Shown here: piece by piece, positions 18,828 through 26,266 of the stretch
How positions within the stretch are numbered: the stretch's first letter is position 1
How the letters are laid out: each line of letters begins with the position of its first letter
IMG/VR virus record: IMGVR_UViG_3300006805_000031
Location: 1-57,987 of that record
Reading direction: 5' to 3' (one strand)
Origin: a virus
DNA: 57,987 nucleotides
The notes under the pieces: generated by a model
Seen by the model: only the letters and a program-made list of their open reading frames with translations
Told to the model about the DNA's origin: nothing
Database searches by the model: none
Position numbers and translations under genes: made by a program

Positions 18828-18840
18828 ATTGAAATATAGG
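18828..18840 (-). promoter_or_regulatory. Candidate late-type -10 box before structural block
   Basis: On the minus strand the sequence reads CCTATATTTCAAT directly before the ATG at 18827. CTATATT ends 5 bases from the start codon. No ribosome-binding site is present. The arrangement matches several other strand-switch or block-start genes in this window and resembles a T4-late -10 element (consensus TATAAATA). It is inferred from position and composition only. Confidence 0.35.
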
Positions 18841-18857
18841 GCAGGCTCTGCAGTCGG

Positions 18858-20426
18858 CTATAGCAAATCAGCAGCCAACGTAGCTAGCTCTGAACGCTCA
18901 CCCTTGAGCAAAGTGATGTGTCCGGCAATCGGATAATCCTTAAACTTCTCAATAGCGTGAGTGAATCCAGAGCTAAGAGCGTCCATACTGGAAACGTCAA
19001 TCTGAGAGAGGTCTCCTGTGAGTACGATTTTCGAACCCTCTCCGGAGCGAGTGATGATTGTCTTCAGCTGGTGTAGGGTAAGATTCTGCGCCTCATCAAC
19101 AATGATGAAGCACTTCGGGAACGAACGGCCACGAATGAACGTAACGGCTTCGACCTCAATCTGCCCCTTGAGCACCATGGTGTTAACGAATGCATTCCTG
19201 GAGAAATCCTCGCTGTCGGGCTGCTGAAGGGGCTTATTTGCTGAACCCTTCTTGTCCTTGTCGCCCTTCTCCTTCTTTTCGCTTGCCAAACCTTTTGAGT
19301 TTGGGGCACACAAGAATTCAAGGTTGTCTCGAATTGGAGCCACCCAGGGCGACATTTTTTGCGCTGCGGTCCCCGGGAGGAAGCCAACGTCTCTGCCCAC
19401 TGGTTCAATTGGGCGAGTGATGATCATTTTGGTGTAGATGTTTGACTCAAGAACCTGTTGCAGGCCAGCCGCAATAGCGATCAAAGTCTTGCCCGTTCCC
19501 GCCGTTCCCGCAAGAGTCACCAAAGAGACATTTGGGTCCAAGAGCAGATCGAGCGCAAACCCCTGCTCCTTGTTTTTCTGCGAAAGACCAAAGACCACGT
19601 TTTGGTTTTTGCGCTCGATGATGATCTTGTAGGTCCCAAGTTCGGGGTCCAACACACGGACCATTGCCGACTGGCTGGCGTGAGTTACAGCATCCTCATA
19701 CTTCACAACGCAGATCTCATTGGGTCTGAGATCGTATTCAGGGTTCTGGAAGAGCGAGTGACAAGCACTCTGGGACTTCTTGACATTGAAGTACAGCTGA
19801 TCAATGATCGCTGGGTCATCGACACTGATCCTGGTCACGCCAGAATACAGGGAGTCATTCTTGACAGTAACGTGCGATGCCTTGTAGTCTTCAGCAGGAA
19901 TGCCCACTGAGTCGCATTTGAGGCGGACGTTAATGTCTTGAGAGATCAGCGTAACATCAGCACTTTCCTCCGTCTGTTGAACAGCTTCGAGTAGCGCCGC
20001 ATCCTTGTCCATCCCTGTTGCAACTAGGCAAAGAACCCGATCCCGAATTTTGGGATTAGATTCCCGATCCCACTGGGCAATCTCCCGCTTCAGGTAGAAA
20101 GCACAGCCAATAATCTTGTTGTCTACCTTTGTGGGGTCGAGTCCTTCAGGAACGTAGGTCTCAAAGTCGCAGGAGACGACCCGAAGCGTCCCTCCCGAGG
20201 GCAAGGTAATACCCTCGGCGAGCGAGCCCTCTTTGCGATACCCGTCAATTTTCCGGGCAATTGCACGAGCATTTTTGCCGACTTCGTCTGGCCGAGACTT
20301 GTGACGATCCAGCTCTTCCAGGCAAACAATCGGGATGTGAACGAGATTACCTCCTGTGCACAATTTGTCGAGGCAGTCATCATCCGAGAGTAGGACATTT
20401 GTGTCCAGCACGTAATTCTTGTTCAT
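18858..20426 (-). CDS. phoH: PIN-PhoH protein (PhoH2/YlaK type)
   Basis: The protein fuses an N-terminal PIN nuclease-like domain to a PhoH ATPase. The PIN part starts NYVLDTNVLLSDD (acidic residues in the first strand) with LEELDRHK further on. The ATPase part has Walker A GTAGTGKT, the PhoH-typical TRPIEPVGRDVGFLPG stretch and Walker B FIIVDEAQN, ending with LTGDLSQID and a TLLKGERSELA segment. Proteins of this type are linked to RNA unwinding and cleavage. PhoH genes are common in large phages, but their role there is unsettled. An insertion of Lys/Glu/Asp-rich sequence (SEKKEKGDKDKKG) lies between the ATPase motifs. It is followed by the structural block after 30 bases. Confidence 0.93.
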   Translation of the reverse strand: MNKNYVLDTNVLLSDDDCLDKLCTGGNLVHIPIVCLEELDRHKSRPDEVGKNARAIARKIDGYRKEGSLAEGITLPSGGTLRVVSCDFETYVPEGLDPTKVDNKIIGCAFYLKREIAQWDRESNPKIRDRVLCLVATGMDKDAALLEAVQQTEESADVTLISQDINVRLKCDSVGIPAEDYKASHVTVKNDSLYSGVTRISVDDPAIIDQLYFNVKKSQSACHSLFQNPEYDLRPNEICVVKYEDAVTHASQSAMVRVLDPELGTYKIIIERKNQNVVFGLSQKNKEQGFALDLLLDPNVSLVTLAGTAGTGKTLIAIAAGLQQVLESNIYTKMIITRPIEPVGRDVGFLPGTAAQKMSPWVAPIRDNLEFLCAPNSKGLASEKKEKGDKDKKGSANKPLQQPDSEDFSRNAFVNTMVLKGQIEVEAVTFIRGRSFPKCFIIVDEAQNLTLHQLKTIITRSGEGSKIVLTGDLSQIDVSSMDALSSGFTHAIEKFKDYPIAGHITLLKGERSELATLAADLL

Positions 20427-20440
20427 GAATTTGCTCAGGT

Positions 20441-20740
20441 TCAGCTTTTCTTGGCAGGCTTCTTCTTCGGGGTTTCCGTGGGGGTAACCACTTCGGGCTC
20501 AGACTGAGCCTCTCCCTCGGTCTCGGTCTCGGAGGCTACTTCCGGCTCGGGCAGTGGCGCCTCAGTGGGCGGCTCTTCGGGTGGAGCGGGCGGCGACTCA
20601 ACAGGAAACACTTCCTGCTTGGGTGCCAGAGCGGGGCCGGCTTCTAGCTCGGCACGCTTAGAGGTCAATGCGGCTACATCATGCGGCGCATTGGGGTCAA
20701 GCCCAAGTTCCTCTACTTCAAAACGTGTTCGGTTCGACAT
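20441..20740 (-). CDS. Small acidic Pro/Glu-rich protein
   Basis: From ATG 20740 the product is about 99 residues. A short ordered start (MSNRTRFEVEELGLDPNAPHD) is followed by a long low-complexity tail of Pro, Glu, Thr and Ala, ending in KKKPAKKS. It is almost certainly disordered. The frame is open further upstream to 20800, but a GAGAAAGAG purine stretch just before 20740 and the overlap with the preceding gene favour the shorter form, which overlaps that gene by 23 bases. Function is unknown; such tails often mediate binding to partners. Confidence 0.6.
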   Translation of the reverse strand: MSNRTRFEVEELGLDPNAPHDVAALTSKRAELEAGPALAPKQEVFPVESPPAPPEEPPTEAPLPEPEVASETETEGEAQSEPEVVTPTETPKKKPAKKS

Positions 20741-21023
20741 TGTTCTCTTTCTCTCGTTTCTTTCTCTCTTCTTGTTTGCGGGCTCTTTCGGATTTCTCAA
20801 AGGCTTCGATTTCTTTCTGAACCGCCTTATCCATCTGTTTTTGTCTGGATAGCTTCAGCAAGAGGCGCCGCAACAGCAGCGCCTGCTTCGAAATCTGGGA
20901 AAGGGCCTTGCGAAAATCAATAGAGGTTCGAAGCGTTGGTCTTTTCTGCAGCTTCTTCACGAGAAGGTTACAGATCTTGACCTGGTTTTTTAGCTCCTCA
21001 AATTCCTCTAGGATTTTCGCCAT
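20718..21023 (-). CDS. Small helical, highly basic protein, 101 aa
   Basis: This is an almost wholly helical, Lys/Arg-rich protein. Coiled-coil-like repeats (LEEFEELKNQVKICNLLVKKL, then KALSQISKQALLLRRLLLKL) lead to a strongly charged tail (ERARKQEERKKREKEN). I do not recognise a family. It begins 3 bases after the ClpP-like gene and overlaps the next gene. The basic helix could bind nucleic acid or act as a scaffold partner of the neighbouring protease, but neither is shown by sequence. Confidence 0.65.
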   Translation of the reverse strand: MAKILEEFEELKNQVKICNLLVKKLQKRPTLRTSIDFRKALSQISKQALLLRRLLLKLSRQKQMDKAVQKEIEAFEKSERARKQEERKKREKENNVEPNTF

Positions 21024-21026
21024 GGC

Positions 21027-21632
21027 TCAGCGTCCGTCTTTCGTCGAGATCAGTGTGTCGGCAATGCCGAATTTAATGCACTCATTTGCATCGAAGTAAT
21101 GGTCGTGACCCTTGCGCATAGCGGCATGAACAGCCGATTGAGTCTGTCCGGTTTCTTGAGCAAGCAGCTTCTCAAGCTGCAGCTGCATCCGCACAAGCTC
21201 CTTGGTCTCGGCTTCGATCTGGAAAACAGTCCCCTGGGCACCAGAGCTGATGGGGTGCATCATCACTCGTGTGTTTTGCCCAACAGAACGGGTTCCCTTT
21301 TTGCCGCTGGCAACAATAAGCACACCTGCAGACATGACCTTTCCGAGGCCGACGGTGTGCACGTCACACGGCAAGTACTTGATGACATCGTACAGCGAAA
21401 GCATCTCGTCAACGGAACCGCCGTACGTAGAAACAATCAGCGTGATTGGGGCAGTGGGATCCTGATTTGCAAGCTCGACAAGAGTCGCAATCACTTGACT
21501 AATAGAGTCTTCCGAGACCGCTCCCGAAAGATAGACAATTCGGTGGCTAAGTTGCATCACGCTGCCGGCGGGAGGGCCATCATGGTCGTGATCGTGGGAC
21601 TTGGACTGGAGTTTTTTAGAGTTGAGAGCCAT
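21027..21632 (-). CDS. ClpP-like serine protease, possible head-maturation protease
   Basis: The 201 residues follow the ClpP fold. Strand VYLSGAVSEDSI precedes the glycine-rich LIVSTYGGSVDEM. The nucleophile is S101 in GKVMSAGVLI, the histidine is H126 in MMHPISSG, and D177 in GHDHYFDANE fills the usual aspartate position, followed by KFGIADTLI. Phage ClpP relatives often process prohead proteins, although T4 itself uses the unrelated gp21. It could instead act with a host Clp ATPase. The N-terminus carries a metal-binding-like HDHDHD stretch (residues 13-18) not usual for ClpP. It is encoded between small proteins of unknown function. Confidence 0.88.
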   Translation of the reverse strand: MALNSKKLQSKSHDHDHDGPPAGSVMQLSHRIVYLSGAVSEDSISQVIATLVELANQDPTAPITLIVSTYGGSVDEMLSLYDVIKYLPCDVHTVGLGKVMSAGVLIVASGKKGTRSVGQNTRVMMHPISSGAQGTVFQIEAETKELVRMQLQLEKLLAQETGQTQSAVHAAMRKGHDHYFDANECIKFGIADTLISTKDGR

Positions 21633-21640
21633 TTGTTCCT

Positions 21641-21919
21641 TTATTCTAGGTTACCGAGAACCGTGCTGTTGAGGGCTTCTTCAGTGACACCCTTAGCCAC
21701 CGAAAAATTCTTTTTGTCAAGGTATTCTTTTGTCAACTCGGTGACTGCTCGACTGAGCTGAAGGTTGACAAAAGACGTGGCTAAGCACTCCACGACAAAC
21801 ACCACCTCGTCATCAGACAGCTGCATTTTGCTGACAACGCTGTTTGCGATATCTCGACAATACGTGCGGCGCTTGGCCAGCTTCTCTTGCGGTGTTTCGC
21901 CAAAAATACTCGTGCTCAT
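21641..21919 (-). CDS. Hypothetical small helical protein
   Basis: From ATG 21919 the product has 92 residues, mostly helical (KLAKRRTYCRDIANSVVSKM, DDEVVFVVECLATSF, AVTELTKEYLD). I recognise no family. The frame is open to 21955, but the upstream gene ends at 21922 with GAGGAGATGTAAGA, which places a strong Shine-Dalgarno sequence correctly for 21919. The gene lies directly before the ClpP-like protease and may act with it. That is context only. Confidence 0.7.
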   Translation of the reverse strand: MSTSIFGETPQEKLAKRRTYCRDIANSVVSKMQLSDDEVVFVVECLATSFVNLQLSRAVTELTKEYLDKKNFSVAKGVTEEALNSTVLGNLE

Positions 21920-21921
21920 TC

Positions 21922-22398
21922 TTACATCTCCTCTAGAAACGGAACCACTTTGCAAAGATTCGACGACAAAATCACTAGCCGCTTACCTTCAATTTTTGAA
22001 GCCTGTCGGTTCTTGGTCATGATCACGCTTTCTCCCCATCGAGAGTTCTCAATGATCCAAGCTACATGCTCGTATGTTGCGACATCACACTTGTGGCGGT
22101 CAAGTGCCTCTTTGATGCCTGCACCAAGACCGAGCGAGACGTCCTCTTTCGTAACGGCAGACCAGCTATCTGTCATGCCGCCCTTCATGGGCTCAGAAAC
22201 ACCGACCTCCAAAACCTTGTGAACCAAGTCGCAGTTGTCGCATTTCACATACTTTTCAACACAACTGCCACTGTCGTCAATAACGCTAAAGACAGGAAAG
22301 CGATGAAAAAGCTTTGTTTTACGGTCGTCGGTGTCTTCCAGCTGACGAGTCCAAGCAGGCTGGCAAAGACACTCAACGAAATGACGGACTCCCTCCAT
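21922..22398 (-). CDS. Hypothetical protein with cysteine pairs, 158 aa
   Basis: The family is not recognised. Cysteines occur as ECLCQ near residue 10 and CDNC near residues 53-56, a spacing that could bind a metal ion. The remainder is mixed alpha/beta, with a hydrophobic C-terminal strand (GKRLVILSSNLCKVVPFL). It is the second gene of the left-reading small-gene series, 15 bases after the first. Nothing else can be said about function. Confidence 0.72.
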   Translation of the reverse strand: MEGVRHFVECLCQPAWTRQLEDTDDRKTKLFHRFPVFSVIDDSGSCVEKYVKCDNCDLVHKVLEVGVSEPMKGGMTDSWSAVTKEDVSLGLGAGIKEALDRHKCDVATYEHVAWIIENSRWGESVIMTKNRQASKIEGKRLVILSSNLCKVVPFLEEM

Positions 22399-22413
22399 GT
22401 CAATTCCGCCTTT

Positions 22414-22653
22414 TCAAGAGGCGCTGCTTTTGGTGGCATCTTGTTGAGCCACCTCCTGAGCGAAACTGGTGATACGATTATCCAGGCTTGTGTACATGCG
22501 GTCCGCAGTCTCAAGCAGACACTTTTGGAGTGTCGAGTAAAGTTCGGCCTGCTGCTCAACAGGGAGCGTGGACTCCTTCATCTTGTTCGAAAATTCGGTC
22601 AAAACAAGCTCAGAGAAGTCGAACGGAAAACGAGAGATGTCATTGCGGCTCAT
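22414..22653 (-). CDS. Hypothetical small helical protein, 79 aa
   Basis: A 79-residue, mainly helical protein (FSELVLTEFSNKM, VEQQAELYSTLQKCLLETADRMY). No family is recognised. It is the first gene of the long left-reading set and diverges from the plus-strand gene at 22703, sharing a 49-base intergenic region. The AT-rich CTACAATAATTCC element lies just upstream on the minus strand, with no evident Shine-Dalgarno sequence. Confidence 0.7.
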   Translation of the reverse strand: MSRNDISRFPFDFSELVLTEFSNKMKESTLPVEQQAELYSTLQKCLLETADRMYTSLDNRITSFAQEVAQQDATKSSAS

Positions 22654-22702
22654 AGGTGCAGGAATTATTGTAGTGCAGGCCTGTGGCGCCTACGTAAACA
22701 AT
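22654..22702. promoter_or_regulatory. Short divergent promoter region
   Basis: This 49-base space separates two divergent genes. On the plus strand CCTACGTAAACAAT abuts ATG 22703, with CTACGTA ending 6 bases before it. On the minus strand CTACAATAATTCC lies 13 or fewer bases before ATG 22653. A GGCGCC palindrome (22685-22690) sits between. Neither gene has a clear ribosome-binding site here. Promoter assignment is by position and composition only. Confidence 0.35.
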
Positions 22703-24007
22703 ATGAGAACTGGCGCCAAAAAAGCTCTCTTTGAGCAAAAATACGTATCCGATGGACTTCTTCTTGAGGCCATCAAGCCTGAAATCGCCCGGCAGGCTTC
22801 TGCGCTAATTGAGAAACTCAATGAGTTCGAGGATCGAATTCCTGCCGAAAAAAGCCAAAATATTGTCAAGGCAATCAACAAGGCCCAGGCGGATATTCAA
22901 GGGTTCATTGGTTCGTCCTCGATCGCTCGCTGGATCAAAAAGAACCTTTCGCTATCAACAACTCGCAACCCACTCGAAGAAGGGTTGGAGCTTGTGACGC
23001 AGCTGGCGTCTTTCTTCAATCTCATGAAATCCATGAAAGGGCTACTGGAGAAAAAGAGCAAACTTCAAGATGGCCAAAAGACCATCTCGGATCTTCTTGG
23101 TGGGCGAGGTTCGAAAAATTACCAATCGTTCCGGAAGATGCTTGTGCAGGCGCTAAAGCCATCCACCAAACAAATTTCCTCAGGCGGTGTTGCAGGCGGC
23201 ATTTCGAAGCTGCTGCACTACGCAACAGGCGGCAACGATTCATTCTTTGGGGTTGCTATCTCATCCATGGTTGATGAAGTTTGCGACAAATACAGCGTTG
23301 AAGACGTTGCAACTCTTGGTGAATCAAAAGTCGATGTGAATCTTCAGTATTACAAGGGTCTCGCTAAAGTCAGCGACTTCTTTGGGAAGACAGCAGCTGC
23401 GCCAGATCCACAAGCGGCCGTGGACAAACTTGCGGCCGCTGGAGAAGCGCAAGCTCAGTCTGGTGTGGGCGACGCCAAGGGCACAACTCAAAAAATGGGT
23501 TCTGAAGTGGGTGCAAAGCCCACAAGGGGCCCAAGGTCACAGGTTCGTGACTACGCCTCTAAGCTTCCCACTGCCGAAAAGATCTTTCCGGAAAGCCTGC
23601 AGGAGCTTGCAAACATCAAGAAACAGATTGATGGGAAGTCAGCTGCGGAGTACCTCAAAGATTTCATCTACGCAGATCGGCAAAAGTGGAACGCCTTTTT
23701 GAACAACCAAGTCCAGAAAGCTCTGGCTTCAAAAGCAGCATTGCCAGAACTCAAAAAGGTCATCAAAAGCGCAATGATGGATCGTGTAAAAGCAGAAAAG
23801 TCATTGGCAGCTTTTTTGACGAAAACGTGGAAAGAGGGCAAAGAGGGTAACCCTGCGGCTCGGGCAATTCAGGTGAAAAACGCCGTGGAAGCGACAGCGT
23901 CCAAGAAATTTGCGGCGCTTGTGGTCCCTCCAGGAAAGCCGCAAGCTCCAGTCGCACAAGCCGAAGGTCTTGTCCAGACACTGAAAGCTCTAGGCTTACT
24001 TTCCTAG
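22703..24007 (+). CDS. Lone plus-strand helical protein, about 434 aa, unknown
   Basis: I do not recognise this protein. It is Ala/Lys-rich and mostly helical. It has an EIARQASALIEKLNEFEDR coiled segment, a Gly-rich middle (SSGGVAGGISKLLHYATGG), a low-complexity linker of Ala, Gly and Gln (about residues 235-285) and a basic helical C-terminus. The frame is open from 22568, but any start before 22654 would overlap the divergent gene; ATG 22703 follows a CTACGTA box. It is the only plus-strand gene within the left arm and its 3' end overlaps the GroEL-like gene by 12 bases. An internal virion or DNA-associated protein is possible, without proof. Confidence 0.7.
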   Translation: MRTGAKKALFEQKYVSDGLLLEAIKPEIARQASALIEKLNEFEDRIPAEKSQNIVKAINKAQADIQGFIGSSSIARWIKKNLSLSTTRNPLEEGLELVTQLASFFNLMKSMKGLLEKKSKLQDGQKTISDLLGGRGSKNYQSFRKMLVQALKPSTKQISSGGVAGGISKLLHYATGGNDSFFGVAISSMVDEVCDKYSVEDVATLGESKVDVNLQYYKGLAKVSDFFGKTAAAPDPQAAVDKLAAAGEAQAQSGVGDAKGTTQKMGSEVGAKPTRGPRSQVRDYASKLPTAEKIFPESLQELANIKKQIDGKSAAEYLKDFIYADRQKWNAFLNNQVQKALASKAALPELKKVIKSAMMDRVKAEKSLAAFLTKTWKEGKEGNPAARAIQVKNAVEATASKKFAALVVPPGKPQAPVAQAEGLVQTLKALGLLS

Positions 24008-25231
24008 GTCCTCAACAATAACACCTGAAAGTGATGTCAGGTGTCGCACCAAGGCCGCACTCATGTCGAATGCGGCTTTGTACGTTGACGCAGGAACAAT
24101 TTCAGCGCCAAACATCACTCGCTCAGCCTCGGAAAGCACCACGGCGCCACTGTTTTTGTAAGCCAGGATCACTTTGAAGGCCCTATCCAAGTTTTGCTGC
24201 AGCATTTTGTTGCGTGAATTTTCCGGAATCAAAATGTCCCAGCGTGATGGACTTAGGCTGAAAATCCTATCACGATAGATCTTTGCCTCTTCTGGAGTTG
24301 CCGATGAAGCTTTTTCTTCCAGCTCGTCGAGTTTAGCTTTTGTGCGGAAGCTACTGCCGTTGACGAATACCACAAGGCCGAACTTGCTAATCTCAACTCG
24401 CTGCAACATAGGAAAGTCTTCGAACTTCAGAGACGGCAAGGTAAGGCCTCCCTGCAAATCAATGACTTGACATCCTGTAATTGTCGACATGTCAAAGAAT
24501 GTGTTTACCGTTGGATTATCCAGCGGGAACTCACACAGAAGAAGTTTCAGTGTGCCACGATAAAAGTTCACCGAAGATGTATTCTTGATATCGTCTCCAA
24601 ATGACCTGGCGCAAACCAAAAATGGTGTGTTGGTTTTTGAGGCCTCTTGGAGCTGAACATCGAGCTGTGAAACGTCCTGAATGTGGCCGTCGTAGCACAA
24701 GATCCTGCAATTGCTTAGATTCACATCGCCAGGACTGTATTGGCGGGGGTGAAAGACGTGCCCAGATGTCTTCGCAATGTAGATTTCGGAAAGGTCGGGG
24801 CGGGCATTTTGAATGCTGACACGGGATAGGCCCTTAGACGCATCCAGGAACTGTTTGGCTACCACCCCCGCATCGGCACCGCACAAATCGATTAGAGAGG
24901 CTTCCAGGGGCCCTCGTGAGGGTCTAATTGCCTGGGTCGTCTTCGTGATGGCGGGCTTTCCCAAAAGTGCATGTCTGGCAAGCTTGAGTGTCGCTCGAAG
25001 GGCGCCTGGGCCTGCTTTCTCGGCATTCATTGCATGCTCAAGGCACGCTGTCACCACCAAAGCCTCTTGATTATTGGTGTTGTTGATGTTGTAGCTACTG
25101 GCCAGAGGGCCGCCAGCAGCCCAACTCCCAGCCTTACCCACAATAGGGCTATTAAGATCTGTCACAGAAATAGCCGCATTGATTGCCTGAATCAGATCTT
25201 GTGGTTCGATAGCTGAGTATTTTGTGGCCAT
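23996..25231 (-). CDS. Divergent, compact GroEL-like chaperonin
   Basis: From ATG 25231 the protein has 411 residues (host GroEL about 548). The middle follows the GroEL apical domain: ILCYDGHIQDVSQLDVQL, then TPFLVCARSFGDDI, then a LKLLLCEFPLDNPTVNTFFDMS segment and ITGCQVIDLQGG. These parallel the GroEL series ILLADKKISNI, KPLLIIAED, VAAVKAPGFGDRRKAML and ATLTGGTVI. Further on, a VVFVNGSSF/KLDELEEKASS/EEAKIYRDRIFSLSPS run mirrors the return to the equatorial domain, ending with RAFKVILAYKNSGAVVLSEAERV. The ATP-binding GDGTT motif is not visible in the shortened N-terminus. It may be a chaperonin with altered ATPase or a structural derivative. A TTG at 25249 overlapping the upstream stop is an alternative start. 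Confidence 0.72.
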   Translation of the reverse strand: MATKYSAIEPQDLIQAINAAISVTDLNSPIVGKAGSWAAGGPLASSYNINNTNNQEALVVTACLEHAMNAEKAGPGALRATLKLARHALLGKPAITKTTQAIRPSRGPLEASLIDLCGADAGVVAKQFLDASKGLSRVSIQNARPDLSEIYIAKTSGHVFHPRQYSPGDVNLSNCRILCYDGHIQDVSQLDVQLQEASKTNTPFLVCARSFGDDIKNTSSVNFYRGTLKLLLCEFPLDNPTVNTFFDMSTITGCQVIDLQGGLTLPSLKFEDFPMLQRVEISKFGLVVFVNGSSFRTKAKLDELEEKASSATPEEAKIYRDRIFSLSPSRWDILIPENSRNKMLQQNLDRAFKVILAYKNSGAVVLSEAERVMFGAEIVPASTYKAAFDMSAALVRHLTSLSGVIVEDLGK

Positions 25232-25245
25232 CCCAAAATGGTAGC

Positions 25246-25812
25246 TCAATGACCAGCTTTTGTCGTCAGCTCGTAGATTGTCTTGATCAAAACGCCAAAC
25301 AAGCTAAGGATGCCTAGCAAAAGCGACCAAAAGATCTTGCCGCCCCATTCCCGAGCTAGGTTTGCTGATTTGTGATCGTGCCTAGCATTGGTAAGAGCAC
25401 CAGAGTCCGACTCAAGTTCTGCTTTCCATTTCCGGAGATCTTCAAGATCTTCTTCGATCACTTCAAGCTTCCTTGCGATGTTATTGGCTCCTTCTGTCTG
25501 AACCTTCTCAACGTCTTTGATTCGTGAAAACACTCCACGATCAGGTTCATACAAGATATTACTAAGATCTTCCATTTTCTGGAGGACTGTTGAGTGAGAT
25601 TTCTCAATATTGCTGATCTTCTGAAGCAATGAGTCAAATCCCCCATCAAACACAGGTGAACTGAGTTTTTGATGTAGGAATTTCAGCAATGCATTTAGCT
25701 CTTTCTGCTTTTCCCCCTCAGAGTGCTTAGAGGTGATTAGCGCTGAGGGCAGCTTAGGGGCAGCTGCAGAGTCCTGAGCTGAAGGTGGGTTGTTCTTGCG
25801 GTACTTTCTCAT
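25246..25812 (-). CDS. Coiled-coil protein with C-terminal membrane segment, 188 aa
   Basis: This is a predicted tail-anchored protein. A basic, Pro/Ser-rich start is followed by long helical coiled coil (LLKFLHQKLSS to KLEVIEEDLEDLRKWKAELES). One hydrophobic segment near the C-terminus (IFWSLLLGILSLFGVLIKTIY, about residues 162-182) ends six residues from the terminus. The layout resembles small phage membrane proteins such as spanin-, holin- or exclusion-type factors, but no signature decides. It lies just upstream of the GroEL-like gene (overlapping stop and possible start) and begins at the edge of the large intergenic region. Confidence 0.75.
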   Translation of the reverse strand: MRKYRKNNPPSAQDSAAAPKLPSALITSKHSEGEKQKELNALLKFLHQKLSSPVFDGGFDSLLQKISNIEKSHSTVLQKMEDLSNILYEPDRGVFSRIKDVEKVQTEGANNIARKLEVIEEDLEDLRKWKAELESDSGALTNARHDHKSANLAREWGGKIFWSLLLGILSLFGVLIKTIYELTTKAGH

Positions 25813-25914
25813 GTTGTTTTGGGTAAATAGAGAAAAGATCAGATCGGTGCATTTTTTGGTTAACAGCCGGCTGAAGGGATCCTACACTAAAAATAAGCAA
25901 TTTCGTATCTCTGT

Positions 25915-25961
25915 TCTCTGCAAGAGAGGTACGAACGAAGTGAGTACCGAACAAGCAGAGA
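25915..25961 (+). repeat. Hairpin A (nested stems, core GAACGAAGTGA)
   Basis: The outer stem TCTCTGC (25915-25921) pairs with GCAGAGA (25955-25961). Inside are the spacer AAGAGA, an inner stem GGTAC (25928-25932) with GTACC (25944-25948), the 11-base core GAACGAAGTGA (25933-25943) and a GAACAA spacer. The core can fold further as AC-GAA-GT. The same layout, with different stem bases, recurs in hairpin C. Confidence 0.85.
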
Positions 25962-25974
25962 GTATTTCTTCTCT

Positions 25975-26012
25975 ATAAATTGCGAGCGAGCGTCAGCGAG
26001 CAAGCAATTTAT
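25975..26012 (+). repeat. Hairpin B (core GAGCGTCAGCGA)
   Basis: The stem ATAAATTGC (25975-25983) pairs perfectly with GCAATTTAT (26004-26012). The 20-base loop reads GAGC, core GAGCGTCAGCGA (25988-25999), GCAA. The core has a four-base GTCA turn closed by GC/GC. Another GCAATTT at 25897-25903 could compete for the left arm. Confidence 0.85.
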
Positions 26013-26040
26013 TTCTCTATCTGATCTAAGCTAGATCAAG

Positions 26041-26113
26041 ATCAAATCCCATTTCTCTACGAGAGAGTTCCGAGCGAAGCGAGGAGCGAACAAGTAGAGA
26101 AATGGGATTTGAT
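26041..26113 (+). repeat. Hairpin C (20-bp perfect stem, nested, core GAGCGAAGCGA)
   Basis: The left arm 26041-26060 and right arm 26094-26113 are perfect reverse complements over 20 bases. The 33-base interior repeats the hairpin A layout: spacer GAGAGA, inner stem GTTCC (26067-26071) with GGAGC (26083-26087, one G-T pair), core GAGCGAAGCGA (26072-26082), then GAACAA. The core contains GCGAAGC, a sequence known to form an exceptionally stable DNA mini-hairpin. Confidence 0.9.
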
Positions 26114-26148
26114 TTGTGTCTGAGGGCACTGCAGCAGATCTAGAGCTA

Positions 26149-26193
26149 ATCCCAAATTTGGTCACTCACTTCGTTCGTTCCCAAATTTGGGAT
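26149..26193 (-). repeat. Hairpin D (minus-oriented core GAACGAAGTGA)
   Basis: ATCCCAAATTTGG (26149-26161) pairs with CCAAATTTGGGAT (26181-26193), 13 bp. Read on the minus strand, the 19-base loop is GAAC, core GAACGAAGTGA (complement of 26166-26176), GTGA. The core is identical to that of hairpin A but inverted in orientation. Each arm is nearly palindromic itself (CCCAAATTTGGG in the right half). Confidence 0.85.
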
Positions 26194-26211
26194 CCATGGG
26201 GCAGCTGGAGC

Positions 26212-26266
26212 TTGATCTAGGTTTGATCTAGGATTGATCTAGGTTTGATCTAGGTTTGATCTAGGA
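26212..26266 (+). repeat. Five 11-bp tandem repeats TTGATCTAGG(T/A)
   Basis: Units at 26212, 26223, 26234, 26245 and 26256 read TTGATCTAGGT, TTGATCTAGGA, TTGATCTAGGT, TTGATCTAGGT and TTGATCTAGGA, varying only at the last base. The 11-bp period puts sites on nearly the same helix face. Each unit holds one GATC (potential adenine-methylation site) and one CTAG. The arrangement resembles iterons or a multi-site operator. Confidence 0.93.

Noticed and set aside
22568-22702. Longer N-terminus for the lone plus-strand gene
   Set aside because: Starts before 22654 would lie inside the divergent gene. ATG 22703 is preceded by a fitting box.
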